Shown here: piece after piece, positions 42,848 through 52,416 of the stretch
Layout: each line of letters opens with the position of its first letter
Position numbering within the stretch: position 1 is the first letter of the stretch
Position numbers and translations under genes: made by a program
The notes under the pieces: model-generated
The model's input: the letters and a program-made list of their open reading frames with translations, nothing else
Database searches by the model: none
Told to the model about the DNA's origin: nothing
From: an uncultured Bacillota bacterium
Lineage (GTDB): Bacteria > Bacillota > Clostridia > Oscillospirales > Oscillospiraceae
Reading direction: 5' to 3'
Assembly (NCBI GenBank): GCA_947645675.1
Contig: CANSDP010000008.1
Location: 1-64,000 of the forward strand
DNA length: 64,000 nt

Positions 42848-43831
42848 ATGAAGGAACAGCCCACCCAGCGGGAAGAACTGGAAGAGCGGGGGGAAATATC
42901 GGAGCGCCGTGAGACGCGGGGAAGACGGGAAGCGCCCCGGCGGCGGAGAGAGCGCCAGAGCTCCCAGGCGCGGATCGATCTCCCTCTGATCCTCTCAGCC
43001 CTGGCTTTGATTGTGTCCGTCGCCGCGCTGTTTTTCGCGCTGCGGCCAGAGCGGGCGGAGGAGCCGCCCGCTTCCTCCTCGTCCACAGGGGAGCCCGTCA
43101 CCTTCCGCTTCGGAGACCGGACCCTGACCGCCCTGGAGGGGATGCCCCTCAACCCCTACGACCGCTCCGCCTTTACCGTGGACGGCCGGGGCCGCCTGAC
43201 CTATGAGAAGGACGGCAAACGGGCCAAGACCGGGGTGGATGTGTCCATCTATCAGGGGGAGGTGGACTGGCCCGCCGTGGCGGCGGACGGCATCGACTTT
43301 GCCATTCTCCGGGTGGGCTACCGGGGGTACACCGAGGGCGGGCTGTTCCCCGACCAGACCTTTGCCCAAAACCTCCAGGGGGCGCTGGACGCCGGTCTGG
43401 AGGTAGGGGTCTATTTCTTCTCCCAGGCCATCACCCCCGAGGAGGCCGAGGAGGAGGCCGAATACATCCTGGAGGCTCTGGGGGGCGAGAAGATCACCTA
43501 CCCTGTGGCCTTTGACTGGGAGCCTATTACCCCCGGTGAAAACGCCCGCACCGACGGGCTGGACGGGGCCGCCCTGACCCGCTGCGCCGCCGCCTTCTGC
43601 AAGCGGGTGGAGAAGGCCGGCCTGCGTCCGGCGGTCTACTTCAATCAAACCCAGGCCTATCTCCACTATGACCTGCGGGAGCTCGCCGACTTCGACCTGT
43701 GGCTGGCGGAATATGGAGTCAGGCCGGATTTCTACTACCGCTTCGACCTGTGGCAGTATACCCACACCGGAACGGCGGCGGGGATCGAGGGCGATGTGGA
43801 CCTGAATTTGGACCTGCGGGGGATGGAATAG
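42848..43831 (+). CDS. membrane-anchored GH25 lysozyme (muramidase)
   Basis: This 327-residue protein has a highly charged Arg/Glu-rich cytoplasmic N-terminus (about 45 residues) and one membrane helix (LPLILSALALIVSVAALFFAL). A Ser-rich linker and a C-terminal GH25 domain follow. The catalytic residues are in GVDVSIYQGEVDW and VAFDWEP; WQYTHTGTAAGIEGDVDLN is the typical end. It would cut the MurNAc-GlcNAc bond of peptidoglycan on the outside of the cell. ATG 42848 has GGAGGAGAGCGC before it; ATG 42833 sits in that RBS. A bidirectional terminator follows. Confidence 0.92.
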   Translation: MKEQPTQREELEERGEISERRETRGRREAPRRRRERQSSQARIDLPLILSALALIVSVAALFFALRPERAEEPPASSSSTGEPVTFRFGDRTLTALEGMPLNPYDRSAFTVDGRGRLTYEKDGKRAKTGVDVSIYQGEVDWPAVAADGIDFAILRVGYRGYTEGGLFPDQTFAQNLQGALDAGLEVGVYFFSQAITPEEAEEEAEYILEALGGEKITYPVAFDWEPITPGENARTDGLDGAALTRCAAAFCKRVEKAGLRPAVYFNQTQAYLHYDLRELADFDLWLAEYGVRPDFYYRFDLWQYTHTGTAAGIEGDVDLNLDLRGME

Positions 43832-43834
43832 CAT

Positions 43835-43872
43835 AAAAAACTGAGGCGGGCCAAGCCCTGCCTCAGTTTTTT
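43835..43872. terminator. bidirectional terminator between lysozyme and ferredoxin genes
   Basis: AAAAAACTGAGGC (43835-43847) pairs with GCCTCAGTTTTTT (43860-43872) around a GGGCCAAGCCCT loop region. Confidence 0.92.
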
Positions 43873-43896
43873 GCAGTACTCCGTTTTGAGGGCCGG

Positions 43897-44082
43897 TCAG
43901 CCCGCCTCAATGGCGCTCACCGGGCAGCTGCCGGCGGCCTCCTGGACCTGGGCCTCCAGCTCGGGGGCCACCTCCTGGCTGTAGACGCCGGCGGTACCGC
44001 CCTCGGTGATGTGAAAGACGTTGGGACACAGGCTGACGCACAGCCCGCAGCTGATACAGTTGGCGTTGACATGGACCTTCAT
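43897..44082 (-). CDS. small [4Fe-4S] ferredoxin
   Basis: This 61-residue ferredoxin has CISCGLCVSLCP at residues 9-20 and a distal SCP at about residue 53, the ligand set of a single-cluster [4Fe-4S] ferredoxin such as that of Thermotoga. It is a low-potential electron carrier in the cytoplasm. RBS GGAGGTATCCC. It lies downstream of the serpin gene on the same strand with a gap of about 50 bp; the functional link is unclear. Confidence 0.92.
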   Translation of the reverse strand: MKVHVNANCISCGLCVSLCPNVFHITEGGTAGVYSQEVAPELEAQVQEAAGSCPVSAIEAG

Positions 44083-44133
44083 GGGATACCTCCTTATATT
44101 GAGTACAGGAGAGTATGCCCGGAACGGCGGATA

Positions 44134-45420
44134 TCATTCATAGGTCCCCAGGAACAGGGGTACGCCGGTGTGAAGGTCTACGATGCCGTAGAGGAAGGGG
44201 CGGTCCAGAATCAGGGTGATCCCCTCCTGGGGGGGCGCCGCTGCCCCAGATTCTGCTGCCACCACCGTGGCGGCAGCGGCCTCGGTGCCCTTCTCGTTGA
44301 CCTCAATTTTTGTGGCGTGAATCACCTGGGAGATGTAGTAGCCCTCCGGGCTGTCCCCCAGGCTGGAGAAATCGGCGGCGCCGGGAACAAAGGCGTCCTC
44401 CAGTCCCAGCAGGGGCAGGGTGTCCTCCAGATTGCCCTTCCACTCCGCTGAGAATTTCGGCATGGCAAAGCTCAAAAAGATAGCGTCCTCTCTGTTGTTA
44501 ATAAGCTGGGATAAGCTGTTTCCCTCCAGATTGTTCAGCCACTGACCAAAATCTGGGGAGTCCGGGTACAAATCGGGCAAAATTGCCACGAAGGCCAACC
44601 GCCCGTCGTCGTAGGGCAGGACCACACCCTGGGCCCCCTTGCCCTGAAGATAGGACAGCTGAGTGTCAAACTTCCGCAGGTATTCCACCTGGCTGTCGGG
44701 TCCGCCGGCGTGGTGGAAGTCCATCGTATGGGTGGACAGGGGGTCGAACTCGCTGAGCCAGCTGTTTTTCAGATAGAGGGCGTTCACCAGCAGGCAGGCG
44801 GTCTCCTCCGGGAAGGGCTGGTCGATGATCTCGGGAATCATCTTGTTGGTGTGTTGGGACACCCAGCTGTTCAGGTCCTTAACGATGCCCGGCTCAGACA
44901 GCTGGGCGGAAAAGACCTGGGCGTCAAAAATCCCCCGGCACTGGCCGATGAAGTCGTCTTTGATCTGGCCCTCCGGGTCCACCCACAGGCTGTTGGCGAT
45001 GGCGCATTTGGTGGAGCCGCCCAGCCCCTGATAGTCCGCCATCAGCTGGGCGCAGGCGGTGTTCAGCTCCACCAGGTCCACGCCTCCCCCCAGCACGTCC
45101 TGGAATTGGGCCAGGGTATTGCCGGCCGCTCCGTTGGCGGTCATGGACAGAGCCAGGGCCACGGAGAGTGGGGAGACCAGGGTGGAGAAGGGCATGTGGT
45201 CCATGTCGCTGTTCATAGCAGTTTCGCCGTTGGAGTCCCGGGACTTTTTCAGCAGCTCCAGGCCAAAGCCGGCCAGGGCCCCGTTGACCTCCTCGCTGTT
45301 GGAGGGGGTTACGGACAGTTTGGGGGCGGTGAGCTCCTTGGCGGCGGAGGCCTGGGCGCAGCCGGACAGCAGGCCGAGGCCCAGGGCGCAGGCCAGGAGA
45401 AGGGAAAGGGTTCGTTTCAT
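44134..45420 (-). CDS. serpin-family lipoprotein (serine protease inhibitor)
   Basis: This 428-residue serpin has a lipoprotein signal (MKRTLSLLLACALGLGLLSGC, lipobox LSGC). Conserved parts include FSTLVSPLSVALALSMTANGAAGNTLAQ, VNALYLKNSWL, the hinge VNEKGTEAAAAT (about 374-385) and the signature DRPFLYGIVDLHTGVPLFLG at the C-terminus. The small-residue hinge is what inhibitory serpins have. The predicted scissile bond, counting 17 residues from the hinge Glu376, falls near Ser391-Gly392. It would sit on the outer face of the membrane and block host or microbial serine proteases (inference). Confidence 0.93.
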   Translation of the reverse strand: MKRTLSLLLACALGLGLLSGCAQASAAKELTAPKLSVTPSNSEEVNGALAGFGLELLKKSRDSNGETAMNSDMDHMPFSTLVSPLSVALALSMTANGAAGNTLAQFQDVLGGGVDLVELNTACAQLMADYQGLGGSTKCAIANSLWVDPEGQIKDDFIGQCRGIFDAQVFSAQLSEPGIVKDLNSWVSQHTNKMIPEIIDQPFPEETACLLVNALYLKNSWLSEFDPLSTHTMDFHHAGGPDSQVEYLRKFDTQLSYLQGKGAQGVVLPYDDGRLAFVAILPDLYPDSPDFGQWLNNLEGNSLSQLINNREDAIFLSFAMPKFSAEWKGNLEDTLPLLGLEDAFVPGAADFSSLGDSPEGYYISQVIHATKIEVNEKGTEAAAATVVAAESGAAAPPQEGITLILDRPFLYGIVDLHTGVPLFLGTYE

Positions 45421-45524
45421 AAAAATTCCTCCTATTTTTGTGGTTCTGCCTATATAGACGAAAACAGCCGGGACGGGTTGCGCTTTTTTGAAGATTTTTT
45501 TGGGAATTTTCCGTGGAAATGTCC

Positions 45525-45553
45525 TTGACGTGAGGACAGCGAAATGGTATAAT
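45525..45553 (+). promoter_or_regulatory. sigma-A promoter of the str operon
   Basis: TTGACG (45525-45530) and TATAAT (45548-45553) have a 17-base spacer and an extended -10 TGG. A GTAGGGGCATTGCGCCC remnant of the palindrome family lies in the leader (45567-45583). Confidence 0.88.
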
Positions 45554-45630
45554 ACCGTTTCGTGGCGGTAGGGGCATTGCGCCCTTTTACCCGATGAAAT
45601 TCCCCAAAAGGGGAGGGAGGGAGCGCCGAA

Positions 45631-45879
45631 ATGATTCAGGAATTATCCGGCCCCAACAAGGTTGTGGGGGCCAAGCAGGCCAAACGGGCCCTGCGGGACG
45701 GCCGGGCCGCCCGGCTGTATATCGCCGTGGACGCCGACCCCCGTCTGCTCCAGCCCCTGGTGCAGGAGGCAGTGAACCGGCAGGTGCCGGTGGTCCAGGT
45801 CCCCTCCATGAAGGAGCTGGGCGTCTCCTGTGGCATCGCCGTGGGGGCCGCAGTTGCGGTTTTAACAAAAGAGGGATAA
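45631..45879 (+). CDS. L7Ae-family RNA-binding protein (YbxF-like)
   Basis: This 82-residue protein has the L7Ae/L30e fold: NKVVGAKQAKRALRDGRAARLYIAVDADP at the N-terminus and VPVVQVPSMKELGVSCGIAVGAAVAVL at the C-terminus. These proteins bind kink-turn RNA. The gene lies before rpsL as in Bacillus ybxF-rpsL. RBS GGAGGGAGGG. Both its position and size match the family. Confidence 0.93.
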   Translation: MIQELSGPNKVVGAKQAKRALRDGRAARLYIAVDADPRLLQPLVQEAVNRQVPVVQVPSMKELGVSCGIAVGAAVAVLTKEG

Positions 45880-45953
45880 AAATTCCCAAATTTGTTAAAA
45901 TATAGATTACGCCCCAAAACGGGGCAGAATTGAGGAAAGGAGGAAACCCACTC

Positions 45954-46379
45954 ATGCCTACTTTTAACCAGCTGGTGCGCAAGGGCCGCACGATGGCGGC
46001 GTACAAGTCCACCTCCCCCGCTCTTCAGCACGGTCTGAACACCCTGAAGAACCGGAGCACCGACCTGCCCTCTCCCCAGAAGAGAGGCGTCTGCACCGCC
46101 GTGCGTACTTCCACCCCCAAGAAGCCCAACTCGGCGCTTCGTAAGATCGCCCGTGTGAAGCTGACCAACGGGATGGAGGTCACCGCCTATATCCCCGGCG
46201 TGGGCCACAATCTTCAGGAGCACAGCGTCGTGATGATCCGCGGCGGCCGTGTCAAGGACCTGCCCGGCGTGCGCTACCACATCATCCGCGGCACTCTGGA
46301 CACCCAGGGCGTCAACGGCCGTATGCAGGCCCGCTCCAAGTACGGCGCCAAGCGGCCCAAGGGAGCCAAGAAGAAGTAA
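45954..46379 (+). CDS. rpsL: 30S ribosomal protein S12
   Basis: S12 of 141 residues starts [11 protein letters not shown]. The decoding-centre loops [11 protein letters not shown] and [26 protein letters not shown] are intact and wild type in appearance. It sits in the decoding site of the small subunit. ATG 45954 has AAAGGAGGAAACC upstream. Confidence 0.98.
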   Translation: MPTFNQLVRKGRTMAAYKSTSPALQHGLNTLKNRSTDLPSPQKRGVCTAVRTSTPKKPNSALRKIARVKLTNGMEVTAYIPGVGHNLQEHSVVMIRGGRVKDLPGVRYHIIRGTLDTQGVNGRMQARSKYGAKRPKGAKKK

Positions 46380-46601
46380 TTTTTCTCCGAAAAATTACGG
46401 CAGGGCGGGACGACTCGGCCCGCTGTCTCACAGGTTCTGTATCTGCTGAGAAAACCAAACTTGCATTGTGCGTACGCGCAAGGCAAAAGCCTTGCCGGGC
46501 GTTTAACCATATATATGGGGAAACCTCGGACAGGCATTACACGCCATGAATTTCATGACGAGTACCTATGATTTCAATTTTATATGAAGGAGGGAAGCAA
46601 A
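46380..46601. other. 222-base spacer inside the str operon with half-repeat and hairpin
   Basis: The rpsL-rpsG gap is unusually long. At 46400-46423, CAGGGCGGGACGACTCGG... is almost the same as the right arm of the repeat at 17174-17260. At 46478-46495 GCAAGGC-AAAA-GCCTTGC forms a hairpin without a U-run. No gene or promoter with good spacing is seen. Confidence 0.6.
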
Positions 46602-47072
46602 GTGCCCAGAAGAGGAAATGTACCCAAGCGGGAGATTTTACCCGACCCGCTTTACAACTCCGTCCTGGTTACTAAGCTTGTCAACAGCATCATGCTGGAT
46701 GGCAAAAAGGGCGTGGCGCAGAAGGTCGTCTACGGAGCCTTTGACATCATCAAGGACAAGACCGACAAGGAGCCCATGGAGGTCTATACCCAGGCGCTCG
46801 AGAACATCATGCCTTCCCTGGAGGTCAAGGCCCGCCGTGTGGGCGGCGCCACCTACCAGGTGCCCATCGAGGTCCGGCCCGAGCGTCGGCAGACCCTGGG
46901 TCTGCGCTGGCTGACCACCTACGCCCGCAACCGGGGCGAGAAGACCATGAAGGAGCGGCTGGCCGGCGAGATCATGGACGCGGCCAACAACACCGGCTCC
47001 GCGGTGAAGAAGCGCGAGGACACCCACAAGATGGCAGAGTCCAACAAGGCGTTCGCTCACTACCGCTGGTAA
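46602..47072 (+). CDS. rpsG: 30S ribosomal protein S7
   Basis: S7 of 156 residues ([19 protein letters not shown]... to ...[13 protein letters not shown]) is the exact family length. It nucleates assembly of the 30S head. GTG 46602 has AAGGAGGGAAGCAAA upstream; an ATG 18 bases earlier lies before that RBS and is rejected. It lies 18 bp before fusA. Confidence 0.97.
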   Translation: MPRRGNVPKREILPDPLYNSVLVTKLVNSIMLDGKKGVAQKVVYGAFDIIKDKTDKEPMEVYTQALENIMPSLEVKARRVGGATYQVPIEVRPERRQTLGLRWLTTYARNRGEKTMKERLAGEIMDAANNTGSAVKKREDTHKMAESNKAFAHYRW

Positions 47073-47090
47073 CGAAGGAGCAAAAACAGT

Positions 47091-49196
47091 ATGCCTAGAA
47101 AAGTTTCTCTGAAGAATACGCGCAACATCGGCATCATGGCCCACATTGACGCGGGCAAGACGACCACCACCGAGCGTATTCTTTACTACACCGGCGTCAA
47201 CTACAAGATCGGCGAGACCCATGAGGGTACCGCCACCATGGACTGGATGGCCCAGGAGCAGGAGCGCGGCATTACCATCACCTCCGCCGCCACCACCTGC
47301 TATTGGACGGGCACCAAGACCCAGTTCCCCCAGACCCGGATCAACATCATCGACACCCCGGGCCATGTGGACTTCACCGTAGAGGTGGAGCGCTCCCTGC
47401 GCGTGCTGGACGGCTCTGTTACCGTCATGTGCGCCAAGGGCGGCGTGGAGCCCCAATCCGAGACCGTTTGGCGTCAGGCCGACCACTACAAGGTCCCCCG
47501 GATGATCTATGTCAACAAAATGGACATCATGGGCGCCGACTTCTACCACGTGCTGGACATGATCCATGACCGGCTCAAGTGCAATGCCGTCCCCATCCAG
47601 CTGCCCATCGGCGCGGAGGAGACCTTCAAGGGCATCATCGACCTGGTGGAGATGAAGGCCGACATCTACTACGACGACCTGGGCAAGGATATGCGGGTGG
47701 AGGAGATCCCCGCCGACATGCTGGACAAGGCCCAGGAGTACCGCACCAAGCTGCTGGACGCCGTGTCTGATATCGACGAGGAGATCATGATGCTGGTGCT
47801 GGACGAGCAGCCGGTCCCCGAGGAGATGATCCGCAAGGCCCTGCGCCAAGGCACCATCGACAATGCCCTGGTCCCCGTGGTCTGCGGCACCTCCTACAAG
47901 AACAAGGGGGTCCAGAAGCTGCTGGACGCCATTGTGGACTATATGCCCTCCCCCGTGGACATCCCTGCCATCCAGGGTGTCAACCCCGATACCGACGAGG
48001 AGGACTCCCGTCCCGCCGACGACAACGCCCCCTTCTCCGCCCTGGCCTTTAAGATCGCCACCGACCCCTATGTGGGACGGCTGTCCTTCGTCCGGGTCTA
48101 CTCCGGTATGCTGAACACCGGCACCTCGGTGCTCAACTCCACCAAGAAGCAGAAGGAGCGCATCGGCCGCATCCTCCAGATGCACGCCAACCACCGGGAG
48201 GACATCGAGACGGTCTATTCCGGCGACATCGCCGCCGTCATCGGCCTGAAAAACTCCACCACCGGCGACACCCTGTGCGACGAGAAGCACCCCATTATCC
48301 TGGAGTCCATGGAGTTCCCCGAGCCCGTCATCCGGGTGGCCATCGAGCCCAAGACCAAGGCCGGCCAGGAGAAGATGGGCATCGCCCTGATGAAGCTGGC
48401 CGAGGAGGACCCCACCTTCAAGACCTACACCGACGAGGAGACCGGCCAGACCATCATCGCCGGCATGGGCGAGCTCCATCTGGAGATTATTGTGGACCGC
48501 CTGCTCCGCGAGTACAAGGTGGAGGCCAACGTAGGCGCCCCCCAGGTGGCCTACAAGGAGACCATCACCAAGAGCACCGAGCAGGACACCAAGTACGCCC
48601 GCCAGTCGGGCGGCAAGGGCCAGTACGGCCACGTCAAGATCCGTGTGGAGCCCAACGAGCCCGGCGCGGGCTACGTCTTCGAGAACGCCATTGTGGGCGG
48701 CGCCATCCCCAAGGAGTATATCCCCGCCGTGGACGCGGGCATCCAGGGTGCCATGCAGGCCGGCGTGCTGGCCGGCTACCCCGTGGTGGACGTGAAGGTC
48801 ACCCTGTACGACGGCTCCTTCCACGAGGTGGACTCCTCGGAAATGGCCTTTAAGATTGCCGGCTCCATGGCCTTTAAAGAGGCCTGCCGCAAGGCCGGAC
48901 CCGTGCTGCTGGAGCCCCTGATGAAGGTGGACGTCATCGTCCCCGACGACTACCTGGGCAACGTCATCGGCGACCTGAACAGCCGCCGGGGCCAGATCCA
49001 GGGTCAGGAGAACCGCACCGGCGCCGTCCAGGTGGACAGCCTGGTCCCGCTGGCCAACATGTTTGGCTACGCCACCGACCTGCGCTCCTCCACCCAGGGC
49101 CGCGGCCAGTACTCCATGGAGCCCCACAGCTACGTGCAGATCCCCAAGAACATCGCCGAGAAGATCGTGGCCGAGCGCGGCCGCAACCAGGATTAA
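47091..49196 (+). CDS. fusA: translation elongation factor G
   Basis: EF-G of 701 residues, the GTPase that drives translocation. The G motifs are [17 protein letters not shown] and NKMD. Domains II-V follow with [12 protein letters not shown] and [11 protein letters not shown], and the C-terminus ends in [13 protein letters not shown]. It is in the classical order after rpsG with an 18-bp gap and before tuf. Confidence 0.98.
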   Translation: MPRKVSLKNTRNIGIMAHIDAGKTTTTERILYYTGVNYKIGETHEGTATMDWMAQEQERGITITSAATTCYWTGTKTQFPQTRINIIDTPGHVDFTVEVERSLRVLDGSVTVMCAKGGVEPQSETVWRQADHYKVPRMIYVNKMDIMGADFYHVLDMIHDRLKCNAVPIQLPIGAEETFKGIIDLVEMKADIYYDDLGKDMRVEEIPADMLDKAQEYRTKLLDAVSDIDEEIMMLVLDEQPVPEEMIRKALRQGTIDNALVPVVCGTSYKNKGVQKLLDAIVDYMPSPVDIPAIQGVNPDTDEEDSRPADDNAPFSALAFKIATDPYVGRLSFVRVYSGMLNTGTSVLNSTKKQKERIGRILQMHANHREDIETVYSGDIAAVIGLKNSTTGDTLCDEKHPIILESMEFPEPVIRVAIEPKTKAGQEKMGIALMKLAEEDPTFKTYTDEETGQTIIAGMGELHLEIIVDRLLREYKVEANVGAPQVAYKETITKSTEQDTKYARQSGGKGQYGHVKIRVEPNEPGAGYVFENAIVGGAIPKEYIPAVDAGIQGAMQAGVLAGYPVVDVKVTLYDGSFHEVDSSEMAFKIAGSMAFKEACRKAGPVLLEPLMKVDVIVPDDYLGNVIGDLNSRRGQIQGQENRTGAVQVDSLVPLANMFGYATDLRSSTQGRGQYSMEPHSYVQIPKNIAEKIVAERGRNQD

Positions 49197-49205
49197 AAAA
49201 TAGGG

Positions 49206-49234
49206 TTGCATTTCTGGACGAAATAGGATAAAAT
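49206..49234 (+). promoter_or_regulatory. sigma-A promoter of tuf
   Basis: TTGCAT (49206-49211) and TAAAAT (49229-49234) have a 17-base spacer in the fusA-tuf gap. It gives tuf its own transcription start. Confidence 0.7.
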
Positions 49235-49267
49235 ATCCACAACTGTAATATAAGGAGGAAACATCCA

Positions 49268-50470
<1,203 letters not shown>

Positions 50471-50483
50471 GATATAACGCCAT

Positions 50484-50513
50484 AAAAGGACAGGTTTCGG
50501 CCTGTCCTTTTTT
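50484..50513 (+). terminator. intrinsic terminator of tuf
   Basis: AAAAGGACAGG pairs with CCTGTCCTTTT (50484-50511) around a TTTCGG loop and is followed by more T. Confidence 0.95.
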
Positions 50514-50542
50514 AAATTTCTGAAATGAGGGAGGAAATTACT

Positions 50543-51103
50543 GTGGGAAATACGACAAAAATCAGCGAGGGCCTGCACCTGATGTATATAGGCAGTATCA
50601 TTACCATTGTTGCCGCGCTGTGTACGCTGCTTGCCCTGCTGGTACCCTTGCTGGCGATCATAACGGGGATTGCCGTTCTTGTTGGGGGCGTTGTCTGTCT
50701 GGTGGGGCTGGTGAAGCTGCGCAATGAGCATGAGGATTATATGAGCGCTCTGATGGCGTGCATCCTTGGAATCGTGTTCGGTCTGCTGTCCAATAATGAG
50801 AGCACGTTCGGAAGCCTGATGGACCTGGCCAATTCAATTTGCAGTCTGCTCCGGATCTACTTTGTCATTCGCGGAACCAACAGTTTCCTGCGGGACCGTG
50901 GATGCCTGACGGAGATGTCCATGGGCGACAAGGCCTGGAGGTGGCAGCTGATTTCCATTGTTGTCAGCGTGGCCGCTGTGGTACTGGCCCTTGTGCTGCT
51001 GCCGCTGGCGTTCATATTGGTGATCGTCAATCTGGTCGTGTCCATTGTTGCGCTGGTTTTTTATCTGTCCTATTTAAAGGCCAGCGCCGGGGCGCTGGGG
51101 TGA
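50543..51103 (+). CDS. polytopic membrane protein of unknown function
   Basis: This protein of about 186 residues has five or six hydrophobic helices: an N-terminal pair with LTLLALLVPLLAIITGIAVLVGGVVCLVGLV, a middle hydrophobic run, and a C-terminal pair with ISIVVSVAAVVLALVLLPLAFILVIVNLVVSIVALVFYL. I recognise no family. GTG 50543 is preferred because GGGAGGAAATTACT precedes it; an ATG at 50525 overlaps that RBS. The gene begins about 30 bases after the tuf terminator with no promoter seen, so it may depend on read-through from tuf. Confidence 0.78.
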   Translation: MGNTTKISEGLHLMYIGSIITIVAALCTLLALLVPLLAIITGIAVLVGGVVCLVGLVKLRNEHEDYMSALMACILGIVFGLLSNNESTFGSLMDLANSICSLLRIYFVIRGTNSFLRDRGCLTEMSMGDKAWRWQLISIVVSVAAVVLALVLLPLAFILVIVNLVVSIVALVFYLSYLKASAGALG

Positions 51104-51160
51104 AGATTGGCGGCTCCTTTTCGCTGAAAAATGGGTTTGTAGAATTCTACTAAAATACTC

Positions 51161-51189
51161 TGGACAAGTGAACAAAAATATGGTATATT
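51161..51189 (+). promoter_or_regulatory. sigma-A promoter of the phosphoribosyltransferase-like gene
   Basis: TGGACA (51161-51166) and TATATT (51184-51189) have a 17-base spacer. Confidence 0.65.
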
Positions 51190-51235
51190 TAAGCAGTAAC
51201 CACAACATATAAACCAGCGAAAAGGAGGAACAGCG

Positions 51236-51877
51236 ATGGAACCCAGGTTTTTTAAGATTCCGACCAGCGTCGGCGACGTATCCCTTCGGGTGGCCCAGGG
51301 GCATTTTGCTACCCGGAACAGCCACACCAACTACTTCATCGACGTGACCAGCCAGCAATCCTGCATCCGGGACGCCGACGCGGTGGCCCAACAGCTGTCC
51401 CAGCGCAATTTGGCCCAGCACCTGATGATTGACACCATTCTCTGTATGGACGGCACCCGGGTGATCGGTACCTGTCTGGCCCAGAAGCTGACCGGCGGCG
51501 GATTCCGTTCCATGAACGCGGGCCGGGAGATTTATGTCCTCCGGGAGAACGTGGGCACCAGCGGCAAGCTGATCTTCCGGGACAACGCCCGCCCCATGCT
51601 GGAGGGGAAAAACGTGCTGTTGCTGCTGGCGTCGGTGACAACAGGCGGCACGGTGCGCAAGGGCATTGAGTGTGTGGAGTACTATAAGGGCAACGTGGCG
51701 GGCATTGCCGCCATCTACAGCCACCTGAAGGAGATCGACGGCATCCCGGTGGTATCCCTCTTCGACACCAACGACCTGCACGGCTACGCCAGCTATCTGC
51801 CGGAGGAGTGCCCCATGTGCCGGGAGAAGCAGGAGCTGGACGCCGTCGTGGACAAATATGGTTATTCCGCCCTGTAA
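51236..51877 (+). CDS. phosphoribosyltransferase-like protein (orotate PRTase-related)
   Basis: This 213-residue protein has the type I PRTase fold. The PRPP loop is NVLLLLASVTTGGTVRKGIE (about residues 126-145): the Thr-Thr-Gly-Gly part is kept, but the two acidic residues normally just before it are replaced by Ala-Ser. An ILCMDGTRVIGT segment and a C-terminal CPMC pair near residue 200 are also seen. It may be a regulatory or divergent PRTase rather than a true PyrE. RBS AAAGGAGG. It has its own promoter and terminator. Confidence 0.78.
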   Translation: MEPRFFKIPTSVGDVSLRVAQGHFATRNSHTNYFIDVTSQQSCIRDADAVAQQLSQRNLAQHLMIDTILCMDGTRVIGTCLAQKLTGGGFRSMNAGREIYVLRENVGTSGKLIFRDNARPMLEGKNVLLLLASVTTGGTVRKGIECVEYYKGNVAGIAAIYSHLKEIDGIPVVSLFDTNDLHGYASYLPEECPMCREKQELDAVVDKYGYSAL

Positions 51878-51887
51878 AACGGGCAGA

Positions 51888-51910
51888 GGGGCACGCCAAA
51901 AGCGTGCCCC
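51888..51910 (+). terminator. hairpin after the PRTase-like gene
   Basis: GGGGCACGC pairs with GCGTGCCCC around CAAAA; a short T-rich stretch (CATCTTTTAAA) follows. Confidence 0.75.
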
Positions 51911-52028
51911 GATTCATCTTTTAAATCACAGGAAATCCAGACGAGCAATCACAGGTAGAAAATACGTTGGATCAGGTCGTAGCTGCTTTTTCGGAAGAAT
52001 TTAGCCAAAGAATATGAAATAACGGAGA

Positions 52029-52376
52029 GTGAGTTCAATTTACACGCTATTCTTTTATGGCTGGACTATCATAACGGTATTTTTCTATGCGTGGGCAGAT
52101 TTCAGTAAAGGCGCCGTCACGCAGTGTTACAGCGTCGCGTTATTGCTGTTCGTGTTTATGATGGGGAAGCTGACAGATGTTGAAGATGAAAAGGTCCGAA
52201 AAGTTACGGCAGTGATATTCTCCATATTTATTTTATTTCCCGGCTTTTATTGGATTCATTATAATCACGGCCATTTTTCATTTTTGGGACATGTGTTCCT
52301 GATTACTCTCATCGGTTTTTTGTGGCACGGTATCCTTGCCCTGGCGATTTTATGGAGAGGCTTCTGCAAGCGTTAG
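52029..52376 (+). CDS. small AT-rich membrane protein, unknown function
   Basis: This protein of about 115 residues has four hydrophobic helices (YTLFFYGWTIITVFFYAW; YSVALLLFVFMMG; VTAVIFSIFILFPGFYW; FLGHVFLITLIGFLWHGILALAIL). It is clearly more AT-rich than its neighbours, which suggests recent acquisition. The GTG start at 52029 is uncertain: GGAGA is directly adjacent with almost no spacing, and no internal Met lies early in the protein. A terminator follows at once. Confidence 0.6.
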   Translation: MSSIYTLFFYGWTIITVFFYAWADFSKGAVTQCYSVALLLFVFMMGKLTDVEDEKVRKVTAVIFSIFILFPGFYWIHYNHGHFSFLGHVFLITLIGFLWHGILALAILWRGFCKR

Positions 52377-52385
52377 CCGGAAGAA

Positions 52386-52416
52386 GGGCCCGCTTTTGGC
52401 GGGCCCTCAATTTTTT
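52386..52416. terminator. terminator between the small membrane gene and rpoN
   Basis: GGGCCCGC (52386-52393) pairs with GCGGGCCC (52399-52406); TCAATTTTTT follows on the plus strand. The T-run overlaps the rpoN stop. Confidence 0.85.
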
